From Saccharomonospora marina XMU15 (GTDB lineage: Bacteria > Actinomycetota > Actinomycetes > Mycobacteriales > Pseudonocardiaceae), in contig NZ_CM001439.1 in the NCBI RefSeq assembly GCF_000244955.1, forward strand, positions 5,575,234 through 5,639,233: DNA of 64,000 bases. Reading direction: 5' to 3'. Position numbers and translations under genes: made by a program. The notes below the pieces were generated by a model. It did not search any database. It was not told where the DNA came from and saw only the letters and a program-made list of their open reading frames with translations. Shown here piece after piece: positions 34,533 to 43,135 of the stretch. Position 1 is the stretch's first letter; every line of letters begins with the position of its first letter.

Positions 34533-35407
34533 GTGAGCCGTTTTCATCCTGGTCTGGATGCGTTGGCAGGCAAGGACTCTCGCTGATCACGAGTTGATGA
34601 TCTTCGGCGTGTCGGCGCCGTGATGTGGTGAAGCCCCTGGTAGCAGGACTTTCGACCAAGATCGTTCTGCTGAACCAGGGGCTTCAGGTGTTGTTCTACC
34701 GTGCTGCGCTGCCGTTGTCACGTCAGACCCTGACCTTCGTGTCCGGGCTGATCCGCACGTACCGCCGCGAGATCGGCTCGCCGTGGCGGTTGCTCAACAC
34801 AGCCGAGCAGGCGTTGCTGGTGTTGGTCCACCTGCGCAAGGGCGAGCCGTTCGCCGAGGTCGGCGCCGGGTTCGGGGTGTCGACCACGACGTGCTGGCGG
34901 TATGTGAACGAGACCGTCGAACTGCTCACCGCGCGGGCGCCGAAGCTGCGTGCGGCGCTGCGGGAGGCCAAGCGTGCAGGCCATGCCTATGTGGTCATCG
35001 ACGGCACGCTGATCCCGATCGACCGGGTCGCCGCCGACCGGCCCTTCTACTCGGGCAAACACCGCAAGCACGGGGTGAACGTGCAGGTCATCGCCTCACC
35101 GGACGGCGCCATCCTGTGAGTGTCCGGTGACCTGCCCGGCGCCACGCATGACACCGCGGCCGCCCGGATCTGGAACATTCTCGCCGCCCTGCGCGACGCC
35201 GGGCTGATCGCGTTGGGCGACAAGGGTTACCACGGCTACGACCCGACCGGAGAACACGTGATCACGCCGTACAAGGGCCGCAACAAGCCCGAATCGCAAA
35301 CCGACGCCAACCGGGCCCACGCCCGGCTCCGCGGCCCCGGTGAACGCGCCAATGTCGCGCGTCAGACTTTGTGGCTCAGGGGTTATGTAGGTTCCTGAGC
35401 AGGAGGT

Positions 35408-35731
35408 ATGAGGATGAGCCGTCCCCCGGTGTTCCCGGCTGAGGACAAGATCCGGATCGTGCTGAGCGTGTTGTCTGGTGAGTTGACGATCGCTGAGGCC
35501 GCTCGGCAGAACAGGGTTTCCGAGCAGTCGGTGTCGCGGTGGAAGGCCCAGTTCTTGGAGGGTGGCCGGGCGGGGGTGGCTGCGGGTGGCAAGCCGGGGC
35601 CCTCCGGTCGCGAGGAGCAGTTGCAGGCGCAGATCGATGAGCTGACCCAAGCGTTGGGTGAGGCGCATGTCGAGTTGCGGGTGTGGAAGCGCTCGGCGGA
35701 GCGGCTGGCACCTTCGAGGACCTCGAGGTGA
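35408..35731 (+). CDS. IS3-family OrfA (helix-turn-helix protein)
   Basis: The 107-residue transposase subunit has the IS3 HTH_Tnp_1 domain (KIRIVLSVLSGELTIAEAARQNRVSEQSVSRWKAQFLEGG) and a C-terminal leucine-zipper-like segment (LQAQIDELTQALGEAHVELRVWKRSAERL) used for oligomerisation with OrfAB. Its end overlaps orfB in the -1 frame, the arrangement used for programmed -1 frameshifting in this family. It appears intact. A GAGCAGGAGG site precedes it. Confidence 0.9.
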   Translation: MRMSRPPVFPAEDKIRIVLSVLSGELTIAEAARQNRVSEQSVSRWKAQFLEGGRAGVAAGGKPGPSGREEQLQAQIDELTQALGEAHVELRVWKRSAERLAPSRTSR

Positions 35732-36656
35732 TTCGCCAAGACGCGGCGATGCCGGTCTCGAGGTTCACCGCCCTGTTCGGCATCCCGCGCCGTACCTATA
35801 CCCGCTGGATCGCCAGAGCTCGGGTCGGTCGTGCGTCGAAGGGTCCGTGGCCGGCGCCGGCGGTCGAGCGCGTGGAGCCGCTCGTGGAGAAATACGCCCA
35901 GGCGTGGCCGGCGTGGGGCCACCGCAAGATCCACGCTCTGATGCGAGCGGACGGCCATGAGGTGTCGGTATCCACTGTGGAGCGGGCGATGCGGCGGCGG
36001 AACCTGTTACAGCCCAAGGAATACCAGGCCGAACGCAGGGAGCTGGCCAAGGCCCGCAAGGCCGCGTTCGCCGACCCGCCAACCGGCCCGAACCAGGTGT
36101 GGCAGCTGGACTTCTCGGAGTTCGAGACGACCCGTGGCGGGATCTGGCGGATTGCCGGGTGCGCGCGGACTACTTCTCCAAGTACGAGTTCGGCTGGCAT
36201 CTCGCGACGACCTGCAACGCAGGCGATGCCGAGCTCGCCGTGCGGGTCGCGATCGCCGAGGCCGAGCGGCTGGCCGGCGGCACACCGCTGGCCGAGCAGC
36301 TCACCGACCGTGCCACCGGCAGGATCAGAAGGATCAAGCTGGTCACCGACAACGGCGGGGCGTTCAAAGGCAGCAGATTCGCCGCGTTCATCGCCTCCCG
36401 GCCCGAGTTGCTGCACATCCGCACCCGGCGGCGCTCACCCGGCCAGAACGGGGTGCGTGAGCGGGCGTTCGGATCGCTGAAGTACGAGCACCTCTACCGG
36501 CTGGAGATCAGCGACGGTCCGAGTCTCGCGGTCGAGGCCGAGGCCTACCGGCAGGTCTTCAACCACATCCGGCCGCACGAGGCACTGGACTTCGCGCGGC
36601 CTGTAGAGATCCACCAGCAAGATCAACAGGCACAACTTTCAAACACAGAAAACTGA
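35683..36656 (+). pseudogene. IS3-family OrfB integrase, disrupted by a 2-base insertion
   Basis: The first part has the HTH_21 block (WPAWGHRKIHALMRADGHEVSVSTVERAMRRRNLL) and the start of the rve core (NQVWQLDFSEFET, first catalytic Asp). At about 36160 the run GCGCGCG carries two extra bases, and the rest (ADYFSKYEFGWHLATT, VTDNGGAFKG, second Asp; VRERAFGSLKYEHLYR, Glu) lies in another frame, ending at 36656. Without the extra CG it would be a full-length, catalytically complete IS3 transposase. Confidence 0.88.
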
Positions 36657-36808
36657 GCCAAAAACTTGACGCGAGACACCAACGCCCAGCTCAAGACCTA
36701 GCGCATCCTACGCAAACTCCGCAACTGCCCACGCCGCGCCGGCCGCCTGACCAAAGCCATCCACGTCCTACAGAACTACGAACTCGCGAACGGATGAAAA
36801 AGGCTCAC

Positions 36809-37272
36809 TCCTCATCCATCCAGGCTTGATCGTCTCCATCAAACCTGGTATGGAACAGCCGGTCCTGCTGCATGCGACGCGTGCCCGTACCCAGTCCGAG
36901 GATCAGTCGACCGCCGCAGGGCATGTCCAGGTCCCGCGTCTCGGTGGCCAGCACCAGCGGGCTGCGCCCGAACGCGTAGGCGGCCCCTGTGCCCAGGGTG
37001 ATCGACCCGGTCACCGCCGCCACCGCGACCACGGCCGAGCGGTTGTAGAACTGCGCCGCCCACGCCCACTCAAACCCCACTCGTTCGGCGTCCGCAGCCA
37101 TTGCCGCCACTTCGTGCACATCCCGGCCGGTGCACACCAGAGAAAGTCCCGTTCCGAATCCCGGGATGTCCGCAGGCCCAGCCACGGACGAGCGGTCAGC
37201 TGCCATGAACCGCACGACGTGGCCAAAGCCATCCGCGGCCAGCTGCCCATCCTTCGACTGTCGCACCGGCAT
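36809..37272 (-). pseudogene. LLM-class (luciferase-like, F420/flavin) oxidoreductase, N-terminal part
   Basis: The fragment is 154 residues starting at 37272 (GGAGG just upstream). It has the TIM-barrel start FGTGLSLVCTGRDVHEVAAMAADAERVGFEWAWAAQFYNRSAVVAVAAVTGSITLGTGAAYAFGRSPLVLATETRDLD and GGRLILGLGTGTRRMQQD, typical of luciferase-like monooxygenases. The remaining ~150 residues are removed by the IS5-like element at 36808. It is divergent from the TetR gene and was probably one of its targets. Confidence 0.83.
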
Positions 37273-37350
37273 CACCTCCGCCGCCCTCCAACTTCTGACA
37301 TAGATCACAGTCCAAATGATTCTGACTGGAGGGTATGTCAAGATGGGGCT
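37273..37350. promoter_or_regulatory. Divergent promoter/operator region for TetR regulator and LLM gene
   Basis: This 78-base gap is AT-richer than its surroundings. It holds TGACATA at 37296-37302 and its inverse TATGTCA at 37334-37340, and TTCTGAC as a direct repeat at 37293-37299 and 37320-37326. These are candidate operator half-sites for the adjacent TetR protein. No -10/-35 pair is assigned. Confidence 0.4.
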
Positions 37351-37986
37351 ATGTCGGTGCCGAAGCAAAGCTATCGGGGGATCAGTGCCCAGCAGCGTCG
37401 CGACGATCGACGCCAGCAGTTGTTGGAGGCCGGGTTGGATCTGCTGGGCAGCCAGGAGTGGCGGCAGACCACGATGACGGCCGTCTGTCCGCGGGCTGGT
37501 CTGACCGAGCGTTACTTCTACGAGAGCTTCTCCGACCGTGATGCGCTGTTGCCGGCGGTGCTGGATCGGATCGTGTCTCAGATCCGTGATGTTGGACTGC
37601 ACGCTTTGGCGACCACCGATGGTGATCCCTACACGAAAGCCACAGCGGCGATTAGCGCGTTCGTCGACCTGCTCACGAATGATCCGCGTATCGGCCGCGT
37701 GGCCATGCTGGAATCCGCTGCCGCCGACCCGTTGCATGCCCGGCGGCACGAACTGCTGCGGGAGTTCGCCCAGCTGATCGCCACGCATGCCCATGCCTTG
37801 CACGGCGCCGACGCACTCTCGCCACCGCACGACCAGATCGCCGGTCTGTTGCTCACCAGTGGCCTCGCCGAACTGCTCATGGCCTGGCTGGCCGGGGAGT
37901 TGTCGGTCAGTCGCCAGGACATCATCGAGGTCGCCGCCACCCAGTTCGCCGCCGCCACCCGGCGAAACCCAACCTCAATCCGGTGA
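37351..37986 (+). CDS. TetR-family transcriptional regulator
   Basis: The 211-residue protein has an N-terminal helix-turn-helix (RRQQLLEAGLDLLGSQEWRQTTMTAVCPRAGLTERYFYESFSDRDALLPAVLDRI), with the canonical RYFYESF recognition-helix end, and a C-terminal ligand-binding helical domain. The ATG at 37351 is chosen because upstream sequence is intergenic. It probably regulates the acyl-CoA dehydrogenase/thioesterase genes downstream and the truncated oxidoreductase gene divergently. The ligand is likely an acyl-CoA, by analogy only. Confidence 0.9.
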   Translation: MSVPKQSYRGISAQQRRDDRRQQLLEAGLDLLGSQEWRQTTMTAVCPRAGLTERYFYESFSDRDALLPAVLDRIVSQIRDVGLHALATTDGDPYTKATAAISAFVDLLTNDPRIGRVAMLESAAADPLHARRHELLREFAQLIATHAHALHGADALSPPHDQIAGLLLTSGLAELLMAWLAGELSVSRQDIIEVAATQFAAATRRNPTSIR

Positions 37987-38030
37987 CACGACCGCCTTGC
38001 TGACCTCTAGTTTGGGAGGATCGACACGCG

Positions 38031-38516
38031 ATGGCCGACCCCTCGCTCATCTCGCTGCCGCCGCACCACCCCCAGTGCCTGGGATGCGGTCCGGACAACC
38101 CGGCCGGCTTGCATCTGGAGGTCTACCGTGACGGGGACAGCGTGGCCACCGACGTGGCATTCGACGCCCGGCATCGGGGTGCCCCTGGCCTGGCACACGG
38201 TGGCGCGATCTCTGCGGCCTGCGACGACCTGTTCGGCTTCGTGCTCTACCTTGTGCAGGAGATCGCCGTCACCCGCACGCTGACGGTCAACTACCTGGCA
38301 CCGGTGCCGCTAGGTCAGCCACACCGCATCACCGCACGCCTGCAGCGCCGCCAGGGCCGACGGCTCCACCTGGAAGCCACCGGCACAGGCCACGACGGAG
38401 TGACCCGGTTCATCGCAGAAGCACTGTTTCTCGTCGTCGACCGCGAACATTTCACCCCGCACGGCGCCGACGCCGATGTTCTGGCCATGTTCAACCGACC
38501 GCCCGAACACTGCTGA
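38031..38516 (+). CDS. PaaI-type hot-dog thioesterase
   Basis: The 161-residue single hot-dog domain has QCLGCGPDNPAGLHLEVY at the N-terminus, HRGAPGLAHGGAISAACDDLFGFVL (the HGG..D active-site helix) and TRTLTVNYLAPVPLGQPHRI, the typical 4HBT layout. It would hydrolyse an acyl-CoA thioester. GGGAGGA precedes the ATG at 38031. Short gaps on each side (45 and 54 bases) suggest a TetR-thioesterase-acyl-CoA dehydrogenase operon. Confidence 0.9.
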   Translation: MADPSLISLPPHHPQCLGCGPDNPAGLHLEVYRDGDSVATDVAFDARHRGAPGLAHGGAISAACDDLFGFVLYLVQEIAVTRTLTVNYLAPVPLGQPHRITARLQRRQGRRLHLEATGTGHDGVTRFIAEALFLVVDREHFTPHGADADVLAMFNRPPEHC

Positions 38517-38570
38517 CAAGCACACGTGCCCGCACCCGTTGGGGAATGAGCAACAGCGAAGGAGCATGCC

Positions 38571-39716
38571 ATGAGTGAGTACCGCAGCCGGTGGACGACC
38601 GCTGATCTTGACGAGTTCCGTGATCTGGCACGTCAGTTCTGCAGGAAAGAACTGGCCCCGAACCAGCAACGCTGGGCCGAGCAGAAAAGCGTCGACCGGG
38701 AGCTGTGGACCAAGGCTGGAGAGATAGGGCTGCTGTGCCTGTCCATTCCGGAGGAGTACGGCGGAGGTGGTGGTTCGTTCGCGCACGAGGCCGTGCTGCT
38801 GGAAGAGCAGGCCGCCAGCGGCGACAGTTGCTGGGGTGTGGGGCTGCACAACGCGATCGTGGCGCACTACCTGCTCGCATATGGCACCGAGGACCAGAAG
38901 CAGGCGTGGCTGCCTAAACTCGCCACCGGCGAATGGGTGGGCGCCATCGCCATGACCGAACCGGGAACCGGCTCCGACCTGCAAAACGTGGCGACGAAAG
39001 CGATCCGTGACGGCGATGGCTATGTGGTCAACGGTGCCAAGACCTTCATCACCAACGGTGGCCAGGCCGACGTGGTGATCGTGGTCGCCAAGACCGATCC
39101 AACCTTGGGTGCGGAGGGCATTTCGCTGGTCGTGGTGGAAACCGACCGCGCGGGATTCCGGCGCGGACGGGTACTGGACAAGGTCGGCCTGCACGGGCAG
39201 GACACCGCGGAGTTGTTCTTCGACGACGTCCGCGTCCCGGCCACCAACCTCCTCGGCACCGCCGAGGGTCAGGGCTTCCTCCAGCTGATGCAGCAACTCC
39301 CGCAGGAACGGCTGCTCATCGGTATCGCCTCGGTCGCCGCCCTGGAAGCCGCGCTGGAAGACACGCTGTCTTACACCAAAACCCGGCAGGCCTTCGGCCG
39401 GCAGATCTTCTCCTTCCAGAACACCAAGTTCACCCTTGCCGAGGCCGCCACCGAGGCCCGAGTGTGCCGGGTGTTCCTCGACGACTGCATCAGCCGGCAC
39501 CTCGACGGCGGCCTGGACGTAGCCACCGCCGCTATGCTCAAGTGGTGGTGCAGCGACCGAGCGATGCGGGTGATCGACAACTGTCTCCAACTCCACGGTG
39601 GCTACGGGTACATGAGCGAGTACCGCATCGCCCGCGCCTGGACCGACCAGCGAGTCCAGAAGATCTACGGCGGCACCAACGAGATCATGAAGGAGATCAT
39701 TGCCCGCACGCTGTGA
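38571..39716 (+). CDS. Acyl-CoA dehydrogenase
   Basis: The 381-residue flavoprotein catalyses alpha,beta-dehydrogenation of an acyl-CoA. Blocks: IAMTEPGTGSDLQNVATKA (FAD/substrate), YVVNGAKTFITNG, the helical C-terminal domain QAFGRQIFSFQNTKFTLAE, and LHGGYGYMSEYRIARAWTDQRVQKIYGGTNEIMKEIIAR, with catalytic base E371. AAGGAG precedes the ATG. It looks intact and is followed at once by a very strong hairpin terminator. Confidence 0.94.
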   Translation: MSEYRSRWTTADLDEFRDLARQFCRKELAPNQQRWAEQKSVDRELWTKAGEIGLLCLSIPEEYGGGGGSFAHEAVLLEEQAASGDSCWGVGLHNAIVAHYLLAYGTEDQKQAWLPKLATGEWVGAIAMTEPGTGSDLQNVATKAIRDGDGYVVNGAKTFITNGGQADVVIVVAKTDPTLGAEGISLVVVETDRAGFRRGRVLDKVGLHGQDTAELFFDDVRVPATNLLGTAEGQGFLQLMQQLPQERLLIGIASVAALEAALEDTLSYTKTRQAFGRQIFSFQNTKFTLAEAATEARVCRVFLDDCISRHLDGGLDVATAAMLKWWCSDRAMRVIDNCLQLHGGYGYMSEYRIARAWTDQRVQKIYGGTNEIMKEIIARTL

Positions 39717-39741
39717 CTCGACGTTCACCGGAACCGTGTGC

Positions 39742-39783
39742 GCCGAAACCGCGGCCGCCGGCACCGGCGGCCGCGGTTTCGGC
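39742..39783 (+). terminator. Perfect 18-bp stem terminator hairpin
   Basis: GCCGAAACCGCGGCCGCC (39742-39759) and GGCGGCCGCGGTTTCGGC (39766-39783) pair perfectly around a 6-base loop, 26 bases after the acyl-CoA dehydrogenase stop. It lacks a U-tract, as is common in actinomycetes. A second, weaker hairpin (GATCCTCT at 39806-39813 with AGAGGATC at 39823-39830) follows. Confidence 0.8.
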
Positions 39784-39796
39784 ACCCTCCGGGCAC

Positions 39797-39969
39797 ACGA
39801 GCGACGATCCTCTGCCACCCGGAGAGGATCATGATCATGAGTGTTGCGGTTGCCGCCGGTGAGACGCACCGCCAGCGGGATGCCGCCGCCGTCGCAGATC
39901 ACATGGTGCTTGGAGCCGGGTTTGCCGCGGTCGACCGGGCTGGGACCGGTCAGAGATCCCCCTTTTTTC
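39797..39969 (-). pseudogene. IS5-family transposase, inner fragment
   Basis: The minus-strand sequence KKGGSLTGPSPVDRGKPGSKHHVICDGGGIPLAVRLTGGNRN continues the frame of the IS5 N-terminal fragment at 41384-41729 once the ISL3 element between them is removed. The remaining C-terminal half, with the last catalytic residues, is missing. Confidence 0.83.
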
Positions 39970-41383
39970 GGGCTCTGTTGATCTATGTGTGGGTGCGGTC
40001 CGGTAGTTCGGGGCGGTAGCCGCCGAGGGCCAGAAGTGCGAGGGAGATGAGGGCGTCGGGGTGTTTGAATCCGAAGGCCAGTCGTGTCAGCAGCCGGATC
40101 TTGGTGTTGGTCGATTCGATCAGCGCGTTCGACAGGCCGTGGTCGAGCGTCGCGTGGATGGCGGCGAGCTCGGATCGGATGGTGCGGGCGAGTTTGGTGA
40201 ACTCGGGTATTCGGCATCGTGTCGCCCAGGACAGCCAGCGTTGCAACGCTTCTTTACCGGCTTCGCCACCGATTGCGAAGACGTGCCGGAGTCCTTCTTT
40301 GAGCAGGTAAGCGCGGTAGAGGCGGGGGTCGGTTTTGGCTATCCAGGCAAGCTTGTGGCGTTGGTGGTCGTTGAGGTTTTTGCGGGTTCTTCCACAACGC
40401 CCATCGTGCTCGTTTCATGGTTTGTGCGGCACCGGCCGAGGCCCGCCGGCCGCGCCGGTCCTTATTGCTGCCGCCGGGCTGACGGCGCGCGGTGTTCCAT
40501 GCCTGACGCCGTACCTGGTCCAGCGCGTCGGTGGCCCACTTGACCACGTGAAACGGGTCAGCGCAGCGGGTTGCGTCCGGGCAGTACTGGGCCACGGTGC
40601 GGGCAATCCAGGCCGCCGCATCCGCAGACACATGCGTGATCTGCGCGCACCGGTCGGGGCCGAGTAACTCGAAGAACGCCGCCAGCGTGGGCTTGTCGTT
40701 GCCCGGCGCTGCCCATACCAGCCGTCCGGTGTCGTGATCGACCACCACGGTGAGATACCGGTGGTTCTTCTTGTAGCTGATCTCGTCGATCCCGATCCGG
40801 CGCAGCCCGGCCAGCCGATCAACCCGGGCGTCGATATCGGCCCGGACCCGGGTGATGATCACCCCCACGGTGGGCCAGGCGATCCGCATCAGCTGCCGGA
40901 CCGTGGACCTCGACGTCGCGGTCGCCAGCCAGGCGACGGTGTCATCGAAGGCGCGGGTATGCCCGGCACCGTGCCGGGCCCAGGGCACCGCGCTGACCAC
41001 GATCCCGTGCTCACGACACCGCACCCGGGATGCGGCAGCTTCGACGAACGCCTGCACGGTTCCCAGGTCCAGCGCACGCCATCGACGCCGGCCCCGGCCG
41101 GCGTCATAGCGCGGACACCGCCGACGACACACCCCGCACCGGTCACGATCCCGCCGCCGGACCCGCACCGCGGCCACCAGCACCTGCTCGGCCTCATCGA
41201 ACTCCACCGACTCCACGACCGCTGTGTTCACGCCCAGCAGCCGACCCCATACCCTGACACCGGGCACGTCGTTCTCCGTCTATCCGGTTTCTGTTCCTCG
41301 ACAGCTCAGAAACCTAGACCCAGCAACGACGTGCCCCCTCTACTACCTGAGCAAACTACCCACACATCAGTACAAAGAGCCCC
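39970..41383 (-). mobile_element. ISL3-family element inserted in an IS5 transposase gene
   Basis: The left tip GGGCTCTGTTGATCTATGTG and the right tip, read inward, GGGGCTCTTTGTACTGATGT are imperfect inverted repeats of ISL3 type (GGCTCTTTG tips). Flanks on both sides are a C/T-rich piece of the same IS5 gene (VRAKRG|KKGGSLTG). An 8-bp target duplication, expected for ISL3, is not clean, probably because of slippage in the T-run. Confidence 0.85.
39983..41267 (-). pseudogene. ISL3-family transposase with a single frameshift
   Basis: The N-terminal ~290 residues contain the zinc-finger-like CGVCRRRCPRYD, the helix-turn-helix and the DDE core (RIGIDEISYKKNHRYLTVVVDH; AQITHVSADAAAWIARTVAQYCPDATRCADPFHVVKWATDALDQVRR). 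Near 40385 the frame breaks in CCCGCAAAAAC, consistent with loss of two bases. It continues as KNLNDHQRHKLAWIAKTD ... LIESTNTKIRLLTRLAFGFKHPDALISLALLALGGYRPELP. Apart from this one lesion it is full length. Confidence 0.88.
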
Positions 41384-41729
41384 TTTTGGCCCTGACGGAT
41401 GCTCCGTCCAGGACCGCGCGCGACCAGTCGATCAGCCCTTGGCCACCCAGTTCGTCCAGCACCGCCTGGTGCACCTGCCTCCACAACCCGACCTCGGTCC
41501 ACTTGGTGAACGTCCGATGCGCCGTGGGTACCGACACCCCGAACGACGGCGGCAGGTGTCGCCACGCACACCCGCTGGTCAAAACGAACACGATGGCCGT
41601 GAACACCGCCCGCGGATCCGGCCGCGCCCGGCCGCCACCCTGCGGACGCTCCTTCGCCGGTGGAATCAGCGGTTCCACCAACACCCACAGTTCGTCGGGC
41701 ACCAACCGTTGCGACAGCGAGTCGATCAC
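41384..41729 (-). pseudogene. IS5-family transposase, N-terminal part cut by ISL3
   Basis: The sequence MIDSLSQRLVPDELWVLVEPLIPPAKERPQGGGRARPDPRAVFTAIVFVLTSGCAWRHLPPSFGVSVPTAHRTFTKWTEVGLW is the DUF4096 domain, and ends at LIDWSRAVLDGASVRAKRG with the first catalytic Asp before the ISL3 tip. It continues at 39969 and below. Confidence 0.87.
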
Positions 41730-41785
41730 AGCCCAAGATCATGACAGCCCAACGACAAAGAACCAAACGAGACACACTCTAACCA

Positions 41786-41989
41786 GATCGAGAGCCTCAA
41801 TTCGCGGTTCCGTCAGGCACCCGTCGGCGCGGCCATTTCCCCACCGACCAAGCCGCACTGAAAGTTCTCTATCTCGTTATCAGAAAACCCCTCAAAAACC
41901 GCACCAACATCACCGGAAAAACGGTAGGCTGGAGGCGGGCATTGAACACGCTGTCCATTTACTACGGTGACAGGATCAACGCTCAGTAA
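41786..41989 (+). pseudogene. IS256-family transposase, C-terminal remnant
   Basis: The plus-strand sequence ESLNSRFRQA, a frameshift near 41818, then GHFPTDQAALKVLYLVIRKPLKNRTNITGKTVGWRRALNTLSIYYGDRINAQ and TAA at 41987-41989 is the characteristic mutator-type C-terminus. The remaining ~340 residues are absent. It marks the last IS debris before the conjugative element. Confidence 0.82.
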
Positions 41990-42073
41990 CCAGACAGGCG
42001 ATCACCAGCCCGCCCACGAAGATCCTTACAGTCCCATCATGCCGAGTCATCGCTCATCGAGTAATGGTCACTA

Positions 42074-43099
42074 TCAGTACATGGAGATGTGTACGTGGTC
42101 GTAGTGGCAGCCGGTGAGGTTGGCGGGGTTGGGGCAGCCGTAGGCGCTGGAGGTGTAGGGCGTCCAAGTGGGTTGTTTGGCTGACCAGTATTGGCCTTGC
42201 CAGATGAGGTAGTGGATTCCGAGGTGGGTTTGGTGGGCGGTGAGCCAGTTCGCGGCCCGCCATCCGTCGGCGACCGAGGCGGGGTCGTGGGGGTTGAACA
42301 TGAGGTCGCAGGCGCGGCCTCTTGGGTGGTCGGAGGTGGGGTTGACTGGGCGGGGTGCGTGGCAGCGCAGTCCTGTGCCGGTTACTCCGGTGGTTCGGAG
42401 GGTGTGGACCAGCGCGAGGGTGCGGGGTGTGATGCGGCCGTTGCTGGTGGGGTCGGGTTCGGTGGCGTGTTCGGCAGGCCAGTCGGTGCGGGTTTGTCCT
42501 GGTGCCCCGGTGAGGTTGGTGCAGGACAGGCCGGTGAGTGCGCCGACGACCTGCCGGGCGCGATGTTCGTGCGCGGCGTAGCGGTTGGGGAATCCGGAGC
42601 GTTGCACGGCTTGCGCGCTGGTGGCGAGGTCGCTGTGCTGCCAGTTCGGTATTGCGAGCAGGTGGTTGTAGAACTGGGTGGCGGCGTAGCTTGGGGTGAG
42701 GATCTGTTGGGGTGTGCCCCATCCCATCGAGGGTCGTTGCTGGAAGAGGCCGAGGCTGTCGCGGTCGCCGTGGTGCAGGTTACGCAGCCCGGATTCCTGC
42801 ATCGCGGTGGCGATCGCGATGACCCGTCCGTACTGGGGCACGTGCATCTGTTTGCCGACGGCCACGATGGTGGTGGCGTTTGCCCGTTGTTGGGTGGTCA
42901 AGCCGGGCACGGTTGTGGGTGTGCCGTCCGGTGTGCAGGTGAGTGCGCCCGGTGAGGCGCTGCTCGCGGTGAAGGCGTTGGTGATTCCGGTGATTGCGGC
43001 GCCGATGAGTATTGGTATGGCCAGGACGAGGGCGGCGACCCCGGTACCGAGTTTGCCAGTCATTTCTGATCGCTGTCCCTTTCGCGCGGCGCTCGACAT
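42074..43099 (-). CDS. Membrane-anchored peptidoglycan hydrolase of the conjugation apparatus
   Basis: The 341-residue protein has one N-terminal transmembrane segment (residues ~20-42). A lytic-transglycosylase-like domain (AIATAMQESGLRNLHHGDRDSLGLFQQRPSMGWGTPQQI) has the catalytic-type Glu in QESG. A C-terminal domain with RACDLMFNPHDP ... HYLIWQGQYWS ... CHYDHVHISMY is seen in actinomycete mobile-element hydrolases often misnamed heavy-metal transporters. It probably opens the cell wall for the transfer channel. A second start at 43063 is possible. Confidence 0.8.
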   Translation of the reverse strand: MSSAARKGQRSEMTGKLGTGVAALVLAIPILIGAAITGITNAFTASSASPGALTCTPDGTPTTVPGLTTQQRANATTIVAVGKQMHVPQYGRVIAIATAMQESGLRNLHHGDRDSLGLFQQRPSMGWGTPQQILTPSYAATQFYNHLLAIPNWQHSDLATSAQAVQRSGFPNRYAAHEHRARQVVGALTGLSCTNLTGAPGQTRTDWPAEHATEPDPTSNGRITPRTLALVHTLRTTGVTGTGLRCHAPRPVNPTSDHPRGRACDLMFNPHDPASVADGWRAANWLTAHQTHLGIHYLIWQGQYWSAKQPTWTPYTSSAYGCPNPANLTGCHYDHVHISMY

Positions 43100-43135
43100 C
43101 GGACTGGAGCTGGGAAGTCGGGGAGGTGCCCCTTG

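Larger units (their letters stand above)
35353..36678 (+). mobile_element. IS3-family element, 1,326 bp, with 4-bp target duplication
   Basis: The left end TGTCGCGCGTCAGACTTTGT and the right end, read inward, TGTCTCGCGTCAAGTTTTTG are imperfect inverted repeats, both continuing into GGCTCAG. CCAA is present at 35349-35352 and 36679-36682, and its removal restores the interrupted transposase frame exactly (GERAN-AQLKT). It encodes orfA and a frameshifted orfB. Confidence 0.92.
34625..36797 (+). pseudogene. IS5-superfamily (DDE_Tnp_4) transposase, nonsense mutation and IS3 insertion
   Basis: The frame starts MVKPLVAGLSTKIVLLNQGLQ and contains the helix-turn-helix-like FAEVGAGFGVSTTTCWRYVNE and the first catalytic region YVVIDGTLIPIDRV. 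A TGA at 35117-35119 replaces the usual Trp in AIL-W-VSGDLPG. The frame continues through DKGYHGYD and is cut at GERAN by the IS3 element. It resumes at 36679 with NAQLKT, a TAG, and RILRKLRNCPRRAGRLTKAIHVLQNYE to a stop at 36797. It has two stop codons plus an insertion. Confidence 0.87.
34533..36808 (+). mobile_element. IS5-superfamily element (DDE_Tnp_4 type) carrying a nested IS3
   Basis: Ends: GTGAGCCGTTTTCATCC at 34533-34549 and, read inward on the other strand, GTGAGCCTTTTTCATCC from 36808, one mismatch. The element is interrupted at 35353-36678 by an IS3 copy with a 4-bp CCAA duplication. It truncates an IS630 remnant on the left and a luciferase-like oxidoreductase gene on the right, so the two flanks are not from one gene and a deletion probably accompanied or followed insertion. 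Confidence 0.83.

Noticed and set aside
35683-35731. The orfA/orfB overlap of the IS3 element as a damaging frameshift
   Set aside because: A -1 overlap is the normal programmed frameshift layout of IS3 elements. The true lesion is the later 2-base insertion near 36160.
38310-40217. A 635-residue minus-strand frame over the acyl-CoA dehydrogenase
   Set aside because: Antisense to an intact enzyme. Only its first part (39797-39969) carries a real IS5 remnant, listed separately.
41383-41390. An 8-bp target duplication of the ISL3 element
   Set aside because: The two flanks are both C/T-rich but do not match cleanly over 8 bases, so no duplication is claimed.
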